From positions 1 through 6,798 of the forward strand of contig CALGII010000059.1 in the NCBI GenBank assembly GCA_937915485.1: a DNA stretch of 6,798 nucleotides, in the 5' to 3' direction. Source of the stretch: an uncultured Ignavibacteriota bacterium. Its GTDB lineage: Bacteria > Bacteroidota > Ignavibacteria > Tepidaquicellales > Tepidaquicellaceae. The notes beneath the pieces were generated by a model. The model was not told the origin of the DNA. It saw only the letters and a list, made by a program, of their open reading frames with translations, and ran no database searches. Below are positions 1-5,802 of this stretch, one piece after another. The position numbers and the translations under genes are program-made. How positions within the stretch are numbered: position 1 is the first letter of the stretch; each line of letters begins with the position of its first letter.

Positions 1-286
1 AACATAAAAAATAAAACAGTACCTTTTATTAATGTTACAAAATTATATAGAATATAATCTCGAAACAATATAATTTTTCGTGAATATCCGCTGTCATTGA
101 AGACATAGGAATAATATTCATTATTGTCCAATTTCCCGCACGTCTCTGAAGAATGGTCTCAGGTCGGATTATGCGCGCCGCGGCGCCTGACCGCTTATTT
201 AAATTGATATGTTGGCGTATATCGTGTAATTTAAACATAGAATGCCGTGTTTTTGATTTATATGAATTATTTCGAAGGAAATTCCC
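1..286. other. AT-rich leader region without a supported gene
   Basis: This stretch before the first propeller gene is mostly AT-rich. An A/T-only imperfect inverted repeat is visible at the very start (AATAAAA at 10-16 against TTTTATT at 24-30, extended by AACAT/ATGTT at 1-5 and 32-36); it may belong to the end of an upstream gene outside the window, but I cannot show that. A GC-rich island around 168-190 contains the perfect 12-base palindrome at 175-186. A promoter for the gene at 287 should lie here, but no -35/-10 or Bacteroidota -33/-7 pair with good spacing stands out. A reverse-strand open frame of 67 codons (35-238) has no recognisable motif, no SD and a drifting composition, so I do not call it a gene. 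Confidence 0.5.
274..280 (+). promoter_or_regulatory. Shine-Dalgarno site deciding the GTG start at 287
   Basis: GAAGGAA lies 6-7 bases before GTG 287. An in-frame TGA at 263-265 excludes any earlier start, and the nearby ATG at 262 is out of frame. This site therefore fixes the GTG as the start and keeps the full signal peptide. Confidence 0.75.
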
Positions 287-2386
287 GTGATTGGTTTCCG
301 TATTAAAATATTTATAACCGCTTTTTCTATGATTACGCTCTTCGCCGCTGTATGCGAACCGCAGGAAATTTTCATTCTCCAGAATCCTTATTACTCTCCC
401 GAAAGCGTTAACAGCATTGATTTCTACGGAAATACCGGAAGGTGCGCTGGGAATTACGGAATAATGCTGAACACACTGAACGGCTTAAACTGGACGGGCT
501 CGCCCGCGTTCACGCATTCTTCTTTCAGGAAAATATTTTTCATAAACCAGAACACGGGTTTTCTCATCGCGGATTCGAACAGACTTTACAGAACTTCGGA
601 CGGCGGCTCGAACTGGCTTCAGATATATGATTTCAGCGGCAGGCTTCAGGATGTGATTTTTAAAGACGCGAGCGCAGGATTCGCGGTAACGGGAAACAGG
701 TTCGGCAGGACGGTAAACGGAGGACTGAACTGGAGTTTCACATATCCCGTTTCAAACGGGGATTACAATTTATACGGTGTTTATTTCCTGAATTCGCTGA
801 CTGGATTTGTAAGCGCGAAAGAACCTGTGACCACGTATGCCTGTCTGCTTTCCACGTCCGATGGCGGGAACAACTGGTCGGTCTTCAATACGTACATTGA
901 CGAGTTCGAGGCGGCAAATCTTTTCTTCCTGAACCAATCAACGGGTTGGTTCGCGGGAAGCAGGTTTGAAAAAATTTTTATAATGAAAACTTCGGACGGA
1001 GGAGTGAACTGGAACGAGAGCATTATTCCTTTCGAGTACGGCGTGCCCGTCGGACTGAATTATTCGGCTGTTACGGGCGGATTCGTTACGACCGTAAACA
1101 GAATTTACAGGACAACCGATAACGGAAACGAATGGACGGCGTACAGGACCGGCAACGGACTGACGTCTTCATTTCTTAAAGACGATTCGCTGCTTTTCGT
1201 ATCGGATTCTTTCGGCAGGATTTTCAGGATAAACGTCTTTACGAATCGCGCGGATACCGTGCATGGAAAAACAAACGAGGTTCTTACGGGCGTGCAGGCG
1301 CTGCCGCAGGGAATTGTCGTGGCGACTGGTTATGATTACGCCGTTCGAAAGACATCGGACGGAGGGCAGAACTGGCTCGCGGATGAAGTTACTGAGAGTC
1401 AGGAATTCAGCAAAATGGTTTTCACGGACGCGATTACGGGTTACGGAATATCGGGCAGGGGACACGTAAAGAAAACGACGAACTTCGGCTCGAACTGGTT
1501 TATGGTGCATGATACTCTGGCTGAACTGACATCTCTCTGTTTCGCGAATCAAAACACGGGCTGGGTATTCGGCGGCGGCTTCCTTCTGAAAACCACAAAC
1601 GGCGGGATTAACTGGACAAAGACGGTTACGCAGTTATCCCTATACAAGCCGCTATTCTTCAACGCACTGACGGGTTACGCGCTCGGTGACAACATTCTGT
1701 ACAGGACTTCCGACGGCGGGAATTCCTGGACTCAGAAAGGCAGCGAACTCATCACGGAATATTTTTTCATAGACGAAAATACGGGATGGAACACGGCTTC
1801 ATTCGACACGGTAACTTATGTGTTCGGGACGACAGACGGCGGCTTGAACTGGAGCGGCGCGTCGCACGTAAACGAAAGCACGTCGAATGTTAAATTCCTG
1901 AATTCTTCGACGGGTTACCTCGCGGGGCGGAGGAAACTCTACAGGACTACCAATTCGGGATTCACCTGGAAGTCTTCTGCTTATCCCGTATCGGAGAACA
2001 TAAGAATTTTCGGAATGGACATAATCGACGACAACAACGGCTGGGTGTGCGGTGACAATTCCGCAATAATAAAGATTGTAAACGGCGGAATGATATACGC
2101 GCAGGGAAATGAAACGCCTGCCGGGGGCTTCCGTCTTTACGATAATTATCCTAATCCGTTCAACGGCAGTTCAAGGATAAAATTTGAAATTGCGAAGTCG
2201 TGCCGTGTAAGCATAGTTGTTTACGATGTGCTCGGAAAAGAGGTCTCAACATTGGTTAACGAAAAACTTAATCCCGGGAAATACGAAACCGTGTTTGACG
2301 GCTCATTCCTGTCGAGCGGAGTTTACTTCTATCGTATAACCGCCGGTGATTTTGTCCGGACGAAGAAGATGGTTTTGATAAAGTAA
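287..2386 (+). CDS. Secreted 14-blade YCF48-like beta-propeller protein with T9SS type A sorting domain
   Basis: Predicted surface or extracellular protein of 699 residues; ligand and role unknown. The GTG start has a good SD and an in-frame stop just upstream. Residues 1 to about 25 form a Sec signal peptide (RIK, then a hydrophobic core to about A21; C23 follows AAV, a poor lipobox, so lipidation is unlikely). Residues 43-606 hold 14 repeats of about 41 residues with the pattern FxNxxTGW...YRTSDGGxNW, starting near 43, 84, 124, 166, 213, 258, 297, 335, 378, 418, 457, 493, 536 and 578. This is the pattern of YCF48/Hcf136-like or BNR-type propeller blades, here apparently two seven-blade propellers. 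Blades 7 and 14 are degenerate. Residues 615-699 are the T9SS sorting domain (YPNPFN at 621-626, VYDVLGKEV at 645-653, LSSGVYFYRITAGDF at 675-689), normally removed on export. Base composition is GC-richer (sampled 60-base rows 52-58%) than the next propeller gene. Confidence 0.9.
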   Translation: MIGFRIKIFITAFSMITLFAAVCEPQEIFILQNPYYSPESVNSIDFYGNTGRCAGNYGIMLNTLNGLNWTGSPAFTHSSFRKIFFINQNTGFLIADSNRLYRTSDGGSNWLQIYDFSGRLQDVIFKDASAGFAVTGNRFGRTVNGGLNWSFTYPVSNGDYNLYGVYFLNSLTGFVSAKEPVTTYACLLSTSDGGNNWSVFNTYIDEFEAANLFFLNQSTGWFAGSRFEKIFIMKTSDGGVNWNESIIPFEYGVPVGLNYSAVTGGFVTTVNRIYRTTDNGNEWTAYRTGNGLTSSFLKDDSLLFVSDSFGRIFRINVFTNRADTVHGKTNEVLTGVQALPQGIVVATGYDYAVRKTSDGGQNWLADEVTESQEFSKMVFTDAITGYGISGRGHVKKTTNFGSNWFMVHDTLAELTSLCFANQNTGWVFGGGFLLKTTNGGINWTKTVTQLSLYKPLFFNALTGYALGDNILYRTSDGGNSWTQKGSELITEYFFIDENTGWNTASFDTVTYVFGTTDGGLNWSGASHVNESTSNVKFLNSSTGYLAGRRKLYRTTNSGFTWKSSAYPVSENIRIFGMDIIDDNNGWVCGDNSAIIKIVNGGMIYAQGNETPAGGFRLYDNYPNPFNGSSRIKFEIAKSCRVSIVVYDVLGKEVSTLVNEKLNPGKYETVFDGSFLSSGVYFYRITAGDFVRTKKMVLIK
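2336..2386 (+). repeat. Shared 3' sorting-tail tract, copy 1
   Basis: The last 51 bases of this gene, stop codon included, match the last 51 bases of the gene ending at 3913 with only two differences, both silent (GCC/GCG and GGT/GGC). The final 39 bases (2348-2386) are identical. The match ends exactly at the stop codon: the next bases are an eight-T run here and AAAATGG in the other copy. Confidence 0.9.
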
Positions 2387-2532
2387 TTTTTTTTACGGAA
2401 TCACCCTGCACGAATTATTCATTTAGTTTATTATATTCATTATGCTTGAACGAAGAATAGAAATAAGTTTTTTAGCAATCGACTTTTTGAGACAAAGAAA
2501 TTAGTTTATATACCGAAAAGAAAACTAAAGTC
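2387..2532. other. AT-rich intergenic region between the two propeller units
   Basis: The stretch begins with eight T immediately after the stop codon, but no stable hairpin precedes them, so it is not a clear terminator. A weak sigma70-like pair is possible: TTGAGA at 2487-2492, 16 bases, then TATACC at 2509-2514. That would place a transcript start near 2520, just before the tiny ORF at 2533. I see no RNA gene or repeat. Confidence 0.35.
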
Positions 2533-2622
2533 ATGAAAAAAATAATAATAGTTTTAATTACCTCGGTAATAGCACAGATAATAATCGGTACATGCAAATC
2601 AACTGATTGGCGCTATGAATAA
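2533..2622 (+). CDS. Possible 29-residue lipoprotein-like peptide, overlapping the next gene
   Basis: An ATG-to-TAA frame of 29 codons. It begins MKK, runs through a strongly hydrophobic stretch (residues 4-18) and reaches Cys21 in the context IGTC. This resembles a type II (lipoprotein) signal peptide, although Thr just before the Cys is not the preferred residue. The mature peptide would be only nine residues (CKSTDWRYE). The stop overlaps the start of the following propeller gene as ATGAATAA, an arrangement typical of translational coupling; that gene has no SD of its own. No strong SD precedes this ORF either, only AAAG two bases before the ATG. It could be a real micro-lipoprotein, a leader peptide that feeds ribosomes to the next gene, the remnant of a longer lipoprotein, or chance. 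I do not recognise a family. Confidence 0.4.
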   Translation: MKKIIIVLITSVIAQIIIGTCKSTDWRYE

Positions 2623-3913
2623 ATTGAGATTGTTTTTTACTTTACTTATTATCATTATTTTAAAATATTCAGAATCATATCCGCAACCGCAATTCTGGAG
2701 ATTTATTCAAGTTAATCCAATTAATGCTGTTACCGGAATCTACTTTTACGACTCTTTGCGTGGGTGGTACGTTACCACAGGCATGAATCCTGATGTCGGT
2801 ACAACCACAAATGGTGGACAGGATTGGCGCATATCCAGCCTAAGTAGTTCTATTTTAAATTTGAATTCAATTTATTTTATTAATGATAAAACGGGTTGGA
2901 TGACCGGTACCTATAACGTTATAAGGAAAACCATCGACGGAGGAAACAACTGGATTATTCAAGACAATATTTCACAAGAATATAATTTAACAGTCCACTT
3001 TTCTGACTCATTAATAGGTTTAGTTGGTGGATATTCCACAAGGGCGTCAATAATAAAAACAAGTAACGGAGGAGAAAACTGGAGCATCGTCTATTCTTCT
3101 TCAATCCCATACACCGAAGTCAAATGTCAGCATTGGATTAATCATGACACAGGATGGTTTGCAGGTTACGATATTCTTTTGAAAACAACTGATTGCGGAA
3201 ATACTTTCCAAAATTACTATGGATATTTTCCCCCTTCATCAAATGGATCAAATGGATTTCTTGATGTGTTCTTTATCAATGAACATACAGGATGGGTTTG
3301 CGGTTTAAACATTGATCAGAAAAATCTTTTTAAGACAACAAACGGGGGGTACAACTGGATTTACCAGGCAAATCCAATACAACTTGAAGGCTATACAAAA
3401 CAAATTAATGGAATTAAATTCATAAACGAAAATACGGGATGGGCCGTTGCCTCGGCTTTGTCAATAATAAAAACTACAAATGCGGGTACGAACTGGAGCA
3501 TAGACCTGACTAATAATTTAGGAGATGAGTACTACTGTATTGAGAAGAATCTAAATTGCCGTGTTTGGACTGGTGCTAAAAACGGAAGGCTTTGGTACAG
3601 AGATAGCCTCAATACCGTGTATATAAACAATCCAAATATATTCCTTCCTAAATCTTTCACATTATATCAAAACTTTCCAAATCCATTTAATTTTACCACG
3701 AGAATTGAGTATCAAATATCAAAGCCGGGTCTTGTAACAATTAAAATATACGATATAAACGGACGTGAAATTGAAACGCTCGTGAACGAAGTTAAGCGGG
3801 CTGGGTATTACACGATTCAGTTCAACGCTTCGCATTTGTCATCGGGAATTTATTTCTACAGGATAACCGCGGGCGATTTTGTCCGGACGAAGAAGATGGT
3901 TTTGATAAAGTAA
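2615..3913 (+). CDS. Secreted seven-blade YCF48-like beta-propeller protein with T9SS type A sorting domain
   Basis: A 432-residue relative of the protein at 287-2386, predicted to be exported by Sec and then T9SS; ligand unknown. Residues 1 to about 22 form a signal peptide (MNKLR, then hydrophobic FFTLLIIIIL). Seven blades begin near 43, 87, 128, 173, 219, 268 and 308, with clear motifs such as NDKTGW, KTIDGGNNW and NENTGW. The seventh lacks the DGGxNW signature. The sorting domain spans about 345-432 (FPNPFN at 354-359, IYDINGREIETLV at 378-390, LSSGIYFYRITAGDF at 408-422). ATG 2615 is the first usable start after an in-frame stop at 2582; no SD is seen, and the start overlaps the tiny ORF's stop. 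The body is AT-rich (sampled rows 25-42% GC), but from about 3776 the composition jumps to 47-48%, and the last 51 bases nearly match the other propeller gene. This suggests a mosaic origin. Confidence 0.9.
   Translation: MNKLRLFFTLLIIIILKYSESYPQPQFWRFIQVNPINAVTGIYFYDSLRGWYVTTGMNPDVGTTTNGGQDWRISSLSSSILNLNSIYFINDKTGWMTGTYNVIRKTIDGGNNWIIQDNISQEYNLTVHFSDSLIGLVGGYSTRASIIKTSNGGENWSIVYSSSIPYTEVKCQHWINHDTGWFAGYDILLKTTDCGNTFQNYYGYFPPSSNGSNGFLDVFFINEHTGWVCGLNIDQKNLFKTTNGGYNWIYQANPIQLEGYTKQINGIKFINENTGWAVASALSIIKTTNAGTNWSIDLTNNLGDEYYCIEKNLNCRVWTGAKNGRLWYRDSLNTVYINNPNIFLPKSFTLYQNFPNPFNFTTRIEYQISKPGLVTIKIYDINGREIETLVNEVKRAGYYTIQFNASHLSSGIYFYRITAGDFVRTKKMVLIK
3863..3913 (+). repeat. Shared 3' sorting-tail tract, copy 2
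   Basis: Partner of the tract at 2336-2386. It encodes ITAGDFVRTKKMVLIK plus the stop, identical in protein to copy 1; 49 of 51 bases match and the last 39 (3875-3913) are identical. Here it sits at the end of an AT-rich gene whose body differs strongly from copy 1's gene. Confidence 0.9.
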
Positions 3914-3952
3914 AAATGGCTGCACTGTTTTTCTCAGAAGTTTATTTGCAAA

Positions 3953-3995
3953 GCAGGGATGTCAGGTAAAGGACATTCCTGCATTTTTATTTTTT
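3953..3995 (+). terminator. Rho-independent terminator after the second propeller gene
   Basis: The arm GCAGGGATGTC (3953-3963) pairs with GACATTCCTGC (3972-3982), giving 11 pairs including one G-U, around an 8-base loop. A, five T, A and six T follow (3983-3995). It lies about 40 bases after the stop codon and should close the propeller transcription unit. Confidence 0.85.
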
Positions 3996-4098
3996 CATAA
4001 AAAGTGATTTTGCGTGTTATAAGAAATGGTTAAAAATTGAAATAGCGGAAATTTGTTCGGAATCGGCAATATGATTGAAGAAAATTTACAATTTAGTA

Positions 4099-4129
4099 TT
4101 GAAATAATGATTCATATTATTTAACTTGG
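4099..4129 (+). promoter_or_regulatory. Probable promoter of the NlpC/P60 lipoprotein gene
   Basis: TTGAAA at 4099-4104 is followed after 17 bases by TAACTT. Read as a Bacteroidota-type promoter, TTG (4099-4101) lies 20 bases before TAACTTGG (4122-4129), which matches TAnnTTTG at all but one defined position. A start near 4136 would give a leader of roughly 35 bases. The upstream terminator at 3953-3995 makes a promoter in this gap necessary. The exact elements are inferred by eye. Confidence 0.45.
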
Positions 4130-4169
4130 TCTAATTGTTCTTTTAAAATAAAGTAAAAAGGGAGTAGAA

Positions 4170-4811
4170 ATGCTCAAGAACGGAAAGTTACTGTTATTAT
4201 CCGTAATTGTTCTTACTGTTGCGATGATAACCGGATGTTCCGCTACGAGAGATCTCTCTGATAACGGCTCGGAATTATCTTCGAAGATTAAGGGTGCCAA
4301 TGTTTACAAGAATTCCAAAGAATTAGTAGCCACCAGTACCTTAGTTAAAAAATCTTCAATCTCGAAGAGTAGTCTCGAATCATTATCAAGTTCTCTGATT
4401 GGTTACGTTCCTTCATCCGACAATTCATCTGAAATGATTAGTGATGAAGTGATGTACAAAGTAATTGAATACCTAAACACTCCGTACTTATGGGGTGGAA
4501 CTTCAAAAAGAGGAATAGATTGTTCAGGTTTCGTTCAGGCTGTAATGTACCAGTCGCTCGGTGTAATGCTGCCGAGAACTTCGTACGAGCAGTCGAACGT
4601 CGGTACTGATGTAACGAGAAGCGAATTGAAATTCGGAGATTTGCTTTTCTTCGATACGATGCACAGAGGCAGAGTTACACACGTCGGCATCTATTTAAGC
4701 GATGGATATTTCGTCCATTCCGGTTCAAGGACCGGTGTAGCAGTCGCTTCACTCGATTCCGACTTTTATTCGGGTGTGTTCCTGAAAGCAAAGAGAGTCA
4801 TTCAGGAGTAA
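4170..4811 (+). CDS. NlpC/P60-family cell-wall peptidase lipoprotein
   Basis: A 213-residue lipoprotein whose C-terminal half is an NlpC/P60 cysteine peptidase. The family cleaves stem or cross-link peptides of peptidoglycan, usually at gamma-D-Glu-diamino acid bonds, or as a D,D-endopeptidase in the MepS/Spr branch; which bond is cut here cannot be told from sequence. The start ATG has a strong SD (AGGGAG, 4159-4164). A type II signal peptide ends in the lipobox ITGC with lipidated Cys23. Residues 24-90 are a Ser-rich linker, probably disordered. The domain spans about 92-211: the entry motif YLWGG (106-110), catalytic Cys118 in DCSGF, RTSYEQ (136-141), the FGDLLFF strand (155-161), catalytic His171 in THVGIY, and His183 in HSGS as the likely third member. 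All expected catalytic residues are present and the length is normal for small single-domain members. It sits alone between two terminator-like hairpins, so it is probably a single-gene unit. Confidence 0.93.
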   Translation: MLKNGKLLLLSVIVLTVAMITGCSATRDLSDNGSELSSKIKGANVYKNSKELVATSTLVKKSSISKSSLESLSSSLIGYVPSSDNSSEMISDEVMYKVIEYLNTPYLWGGTSKRGIDCSGFVQAVMYQSLGVMLPRTSYEQSNVGTDVTRSELKFGDLLFFDTMHRGRVTHVGIYLSDGYFVHSGSRTGVAVASLDSDFYSGVFLKAKRVIQE

Positions 4812-4815
4812 TCTT

Positions 4816-4822
4816 TAAGGAG
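4816..4822 (+). promoter_or_regulatory. Orphan strong Shine-Dalgarno site upstream of the hairpin before dppB
   Basis: TAAGGAG lies five bases after the peptidase stop codon. No ATG, GTG or TTG follows at usable linear distance, and the dppB frame has a TAA at 4828-4830. The next gene's ATG (4876) is 53 bases away in linear sequence. If the intervening hairpin (4829-4868) folds, only 6 bases on one side and 7 on the other remain, so the site could serve dppB across the hairpin. It could also be a chance purine run. Confidence 0.4.
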
Positions 4823-4828
4823 TTCATT

Positions 4829-4875
4829 AAAAGAGTCTCATTTCCATTGAAGGATTTGAGACTTTTTTATTTTAT
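4829..4875 (+). terminator. Hairpin with T-rich tail between the peptidase gene and dppB
   Basis: AAAAGAGTCTCA (4829-4840) pairs with TGAGACTTTTTT (4857-4868), giving 12 pairs with one G-U, around a 16-base loop. The T-rich arm continues into ATTTTAT up to the dppB ATG. The shape is that of an intrinsic terminator for the peptidase gene. However, its core is only AGTCTCA/TGAGACT and the dppB start lies just 7 bases beyond, so it may be leaky or act in dppB translation. The loop carries a second SD-like GAAGGA (4849-4854), 21 bases from the ATG. Confidence 0.7.
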
Positions 4876-5802
4876 ATGAGAAATTTCATAATAAAAAATC
4901 TTGCCAATTCTCTGCTGATTATTTTCGGCGTGCTCACCGTTTCCTTCATTCTGACGTTCCTTCTGCCGGGCGATCCCGCGAAGATGATGCTTGGACAGCG
5001 CGCTGACGAAGAGTCCGTGCAATCCGTCAGAAAAGAACTCGGACTCGACAGACCCTTATATGAACAGTACACTTCTTTTATAGTAAGAGCCGCGAAATTC
5101 GACCTCGGAAAATCATACATTACGAACAGAGACGTAGCTTCGACGATTCTTGAAAAATTTCCCGCGACGATCATTCTCTCCGTTGCCGCGATGGTATTCG
5201 CCGCTTTCACGGGGATTCTCGCGGGAGTAATATCGTCAGTCAAACCCTACACGTTTTACGATTATATATCCACGGTCATTTCTTTGTTCGGGATTTCAAT
5301 ACCTCAGTTCGTTCTCGCGCTTCTGATGGTTTACATATTCGGAGCGGAGTTGAAATGGTTTCCCATATCGGGTTACATAGACGGAGGATGGCAGTATCTC
5401 GTACTTCCCGCGTTCGCTCTTGCTCTGAGGCCGATGGCAATCACGGCGAGGATAACGCGCACGTCGATGCTCGAAGTGCTGGGAAAGGATTACATAAAGA
5501 CCGCCCGCGCGAAAGGGCTTTCAGAATTCAGGGTAGTTATGAAACACGCGCTGAGAAACGCTCTGAATCCGACCGTGACCGCGTTGAGTTCTTCGTTCGC
5601 CGCTACGCTAGGAGGAGTATTCTTCATAGAGTATATATTCAACTGGCCGGGTATCGGCTCGCTTGCGATGGATTCGATAATGAAACTCGATTTTCCGATG
5701 ATACAGGGAAGCATACTTTTCAGCGCGGTTATATTCGTCATTATAAATTTTCTCGTGGATATAGCGTACGCGTATCTCGACCCGAAGGTGAAACTTGGAT
5801 AA
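4876..5802 (+). CDS. dppB: DppB-type ABC transporter permease (peptide/nickel family)
   Basis: Inner-membrane permease of a binding-protein-dependent ABC importer of the dipeptide/oligopeptide/nickel family. It forms the translocation channel with the DppC-type partner encoded directly after it; the substrate is not predictable. The 308 residues are normal for the family. Visible features: N-terminal helix (about 9-31) ending in LLPGDPAKMMLG, ELGLDRPLYEQY (54-65), FDLGKSY (75-81), further helices at about 95-120, 130-155, 172-190, 235-255 and 280-300, the cytoplasmic EAA loop that contacts the ATPases (DYIKTARAKG, then FRVVMKHALRNAL, 205-230), the signature FIEYIFNWPGIG (250-261), and the terminal YAYLDPKVKLG. 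ATG 4876 is the only standard start after an in-frame TAA at 4828 and gives the family's usual N-terminus. It lacks an SD at normal spacing and follows a terminator-like hairpin by 7 bases. No separate promoter is visible, so transcription may depend on read-through from the peptidase gene. Confidence 0.93.
   Translation: MRNFIIKNLANSLLIIFGVLTVSFILTFLLPGDPAKMMLGQRADEESVQSVRKELGLDRPLYEQYTSFIVRAAKFDLGKSYITNRDVASTILEKFPATIILSVAAMVFAAFTGILAGVISSVKPYTFYDYISTVISLFGISIPQFVLALLMVYIFGAELKWFPISGYIDGGWQYLVLPAFALALRPMAITARITRTSMLEVLGKDYIKTARAKGLSEFRVVMKHALRNALNPTVTALSSSFAATLGGVFFIEYIFNWPGIGSLAMDSIMKLDFPMIQGSILFSAVIFVIINFLVDIAYAYLDPKVKLG
5784..5790 (+). promoter_or_regulatory. Shine-Dalgarno site for the TTG start of dppC
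   Basis: GAAGGTG within the last codons of dppB lies 4-6 bases before TTG 5795. The TGA at 5789-5791 is in frame with that TTG, so no earlier start is possible, and the first in-frame ATG is about 65 codons later, beyond the first membrane helix. The TTG is therefore the start. Confidence 0.75.

Noticed and set aside
35..238. 67-codon reverse-strand ORF in the leader region
   Set aside because: No SD, no recognisable motif, and it crosses both the AT-rich flanks and the GC-rich island. It looks like a chance frame, although a gene remnant cannot be excluded.
212..243. TTGGCG followed by TAGAAT as a promoter for the first propeller gene
   Set aside because: The spacing is 20 bases and both hexamers are weak; not good enough to call.
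287..361. Lipoprotein signal in the first propeller protein (AAVC at residues 20-23)
   Set aside because: Val directly before the Cys does not fit the lipobox, and the C-terminal T9SS sorting tail already explains export. An ordinary Sec signal is more likely.
1169..1552. 127-codon reverse-strand ORF inside the first propeller gene
   Set aside because: Antisense to a strongly supported repeat-protein frame. Its Arg/Ser/Val-rich translation is what the reverse strand of these repeats produces, and it has no domain.
560..2110. Regularly spaced short DNA repeats (GGCGG...AACTGG) as a CRISPR-like or regulatory array
   Set aside because: They are the codons for the GGxNW blade motif about every 41 residues, vary at silent positions and lie fully within a coding frame.
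2387..2394. Eight-T run after the first propeller gene as an intrinsic terminator
   Set aside because: Only a 4-base CCGG/CCGG pairing lies nearby (2343-2346 with 2357-2360), too far from the T run and too weak to count as a terminator stem.
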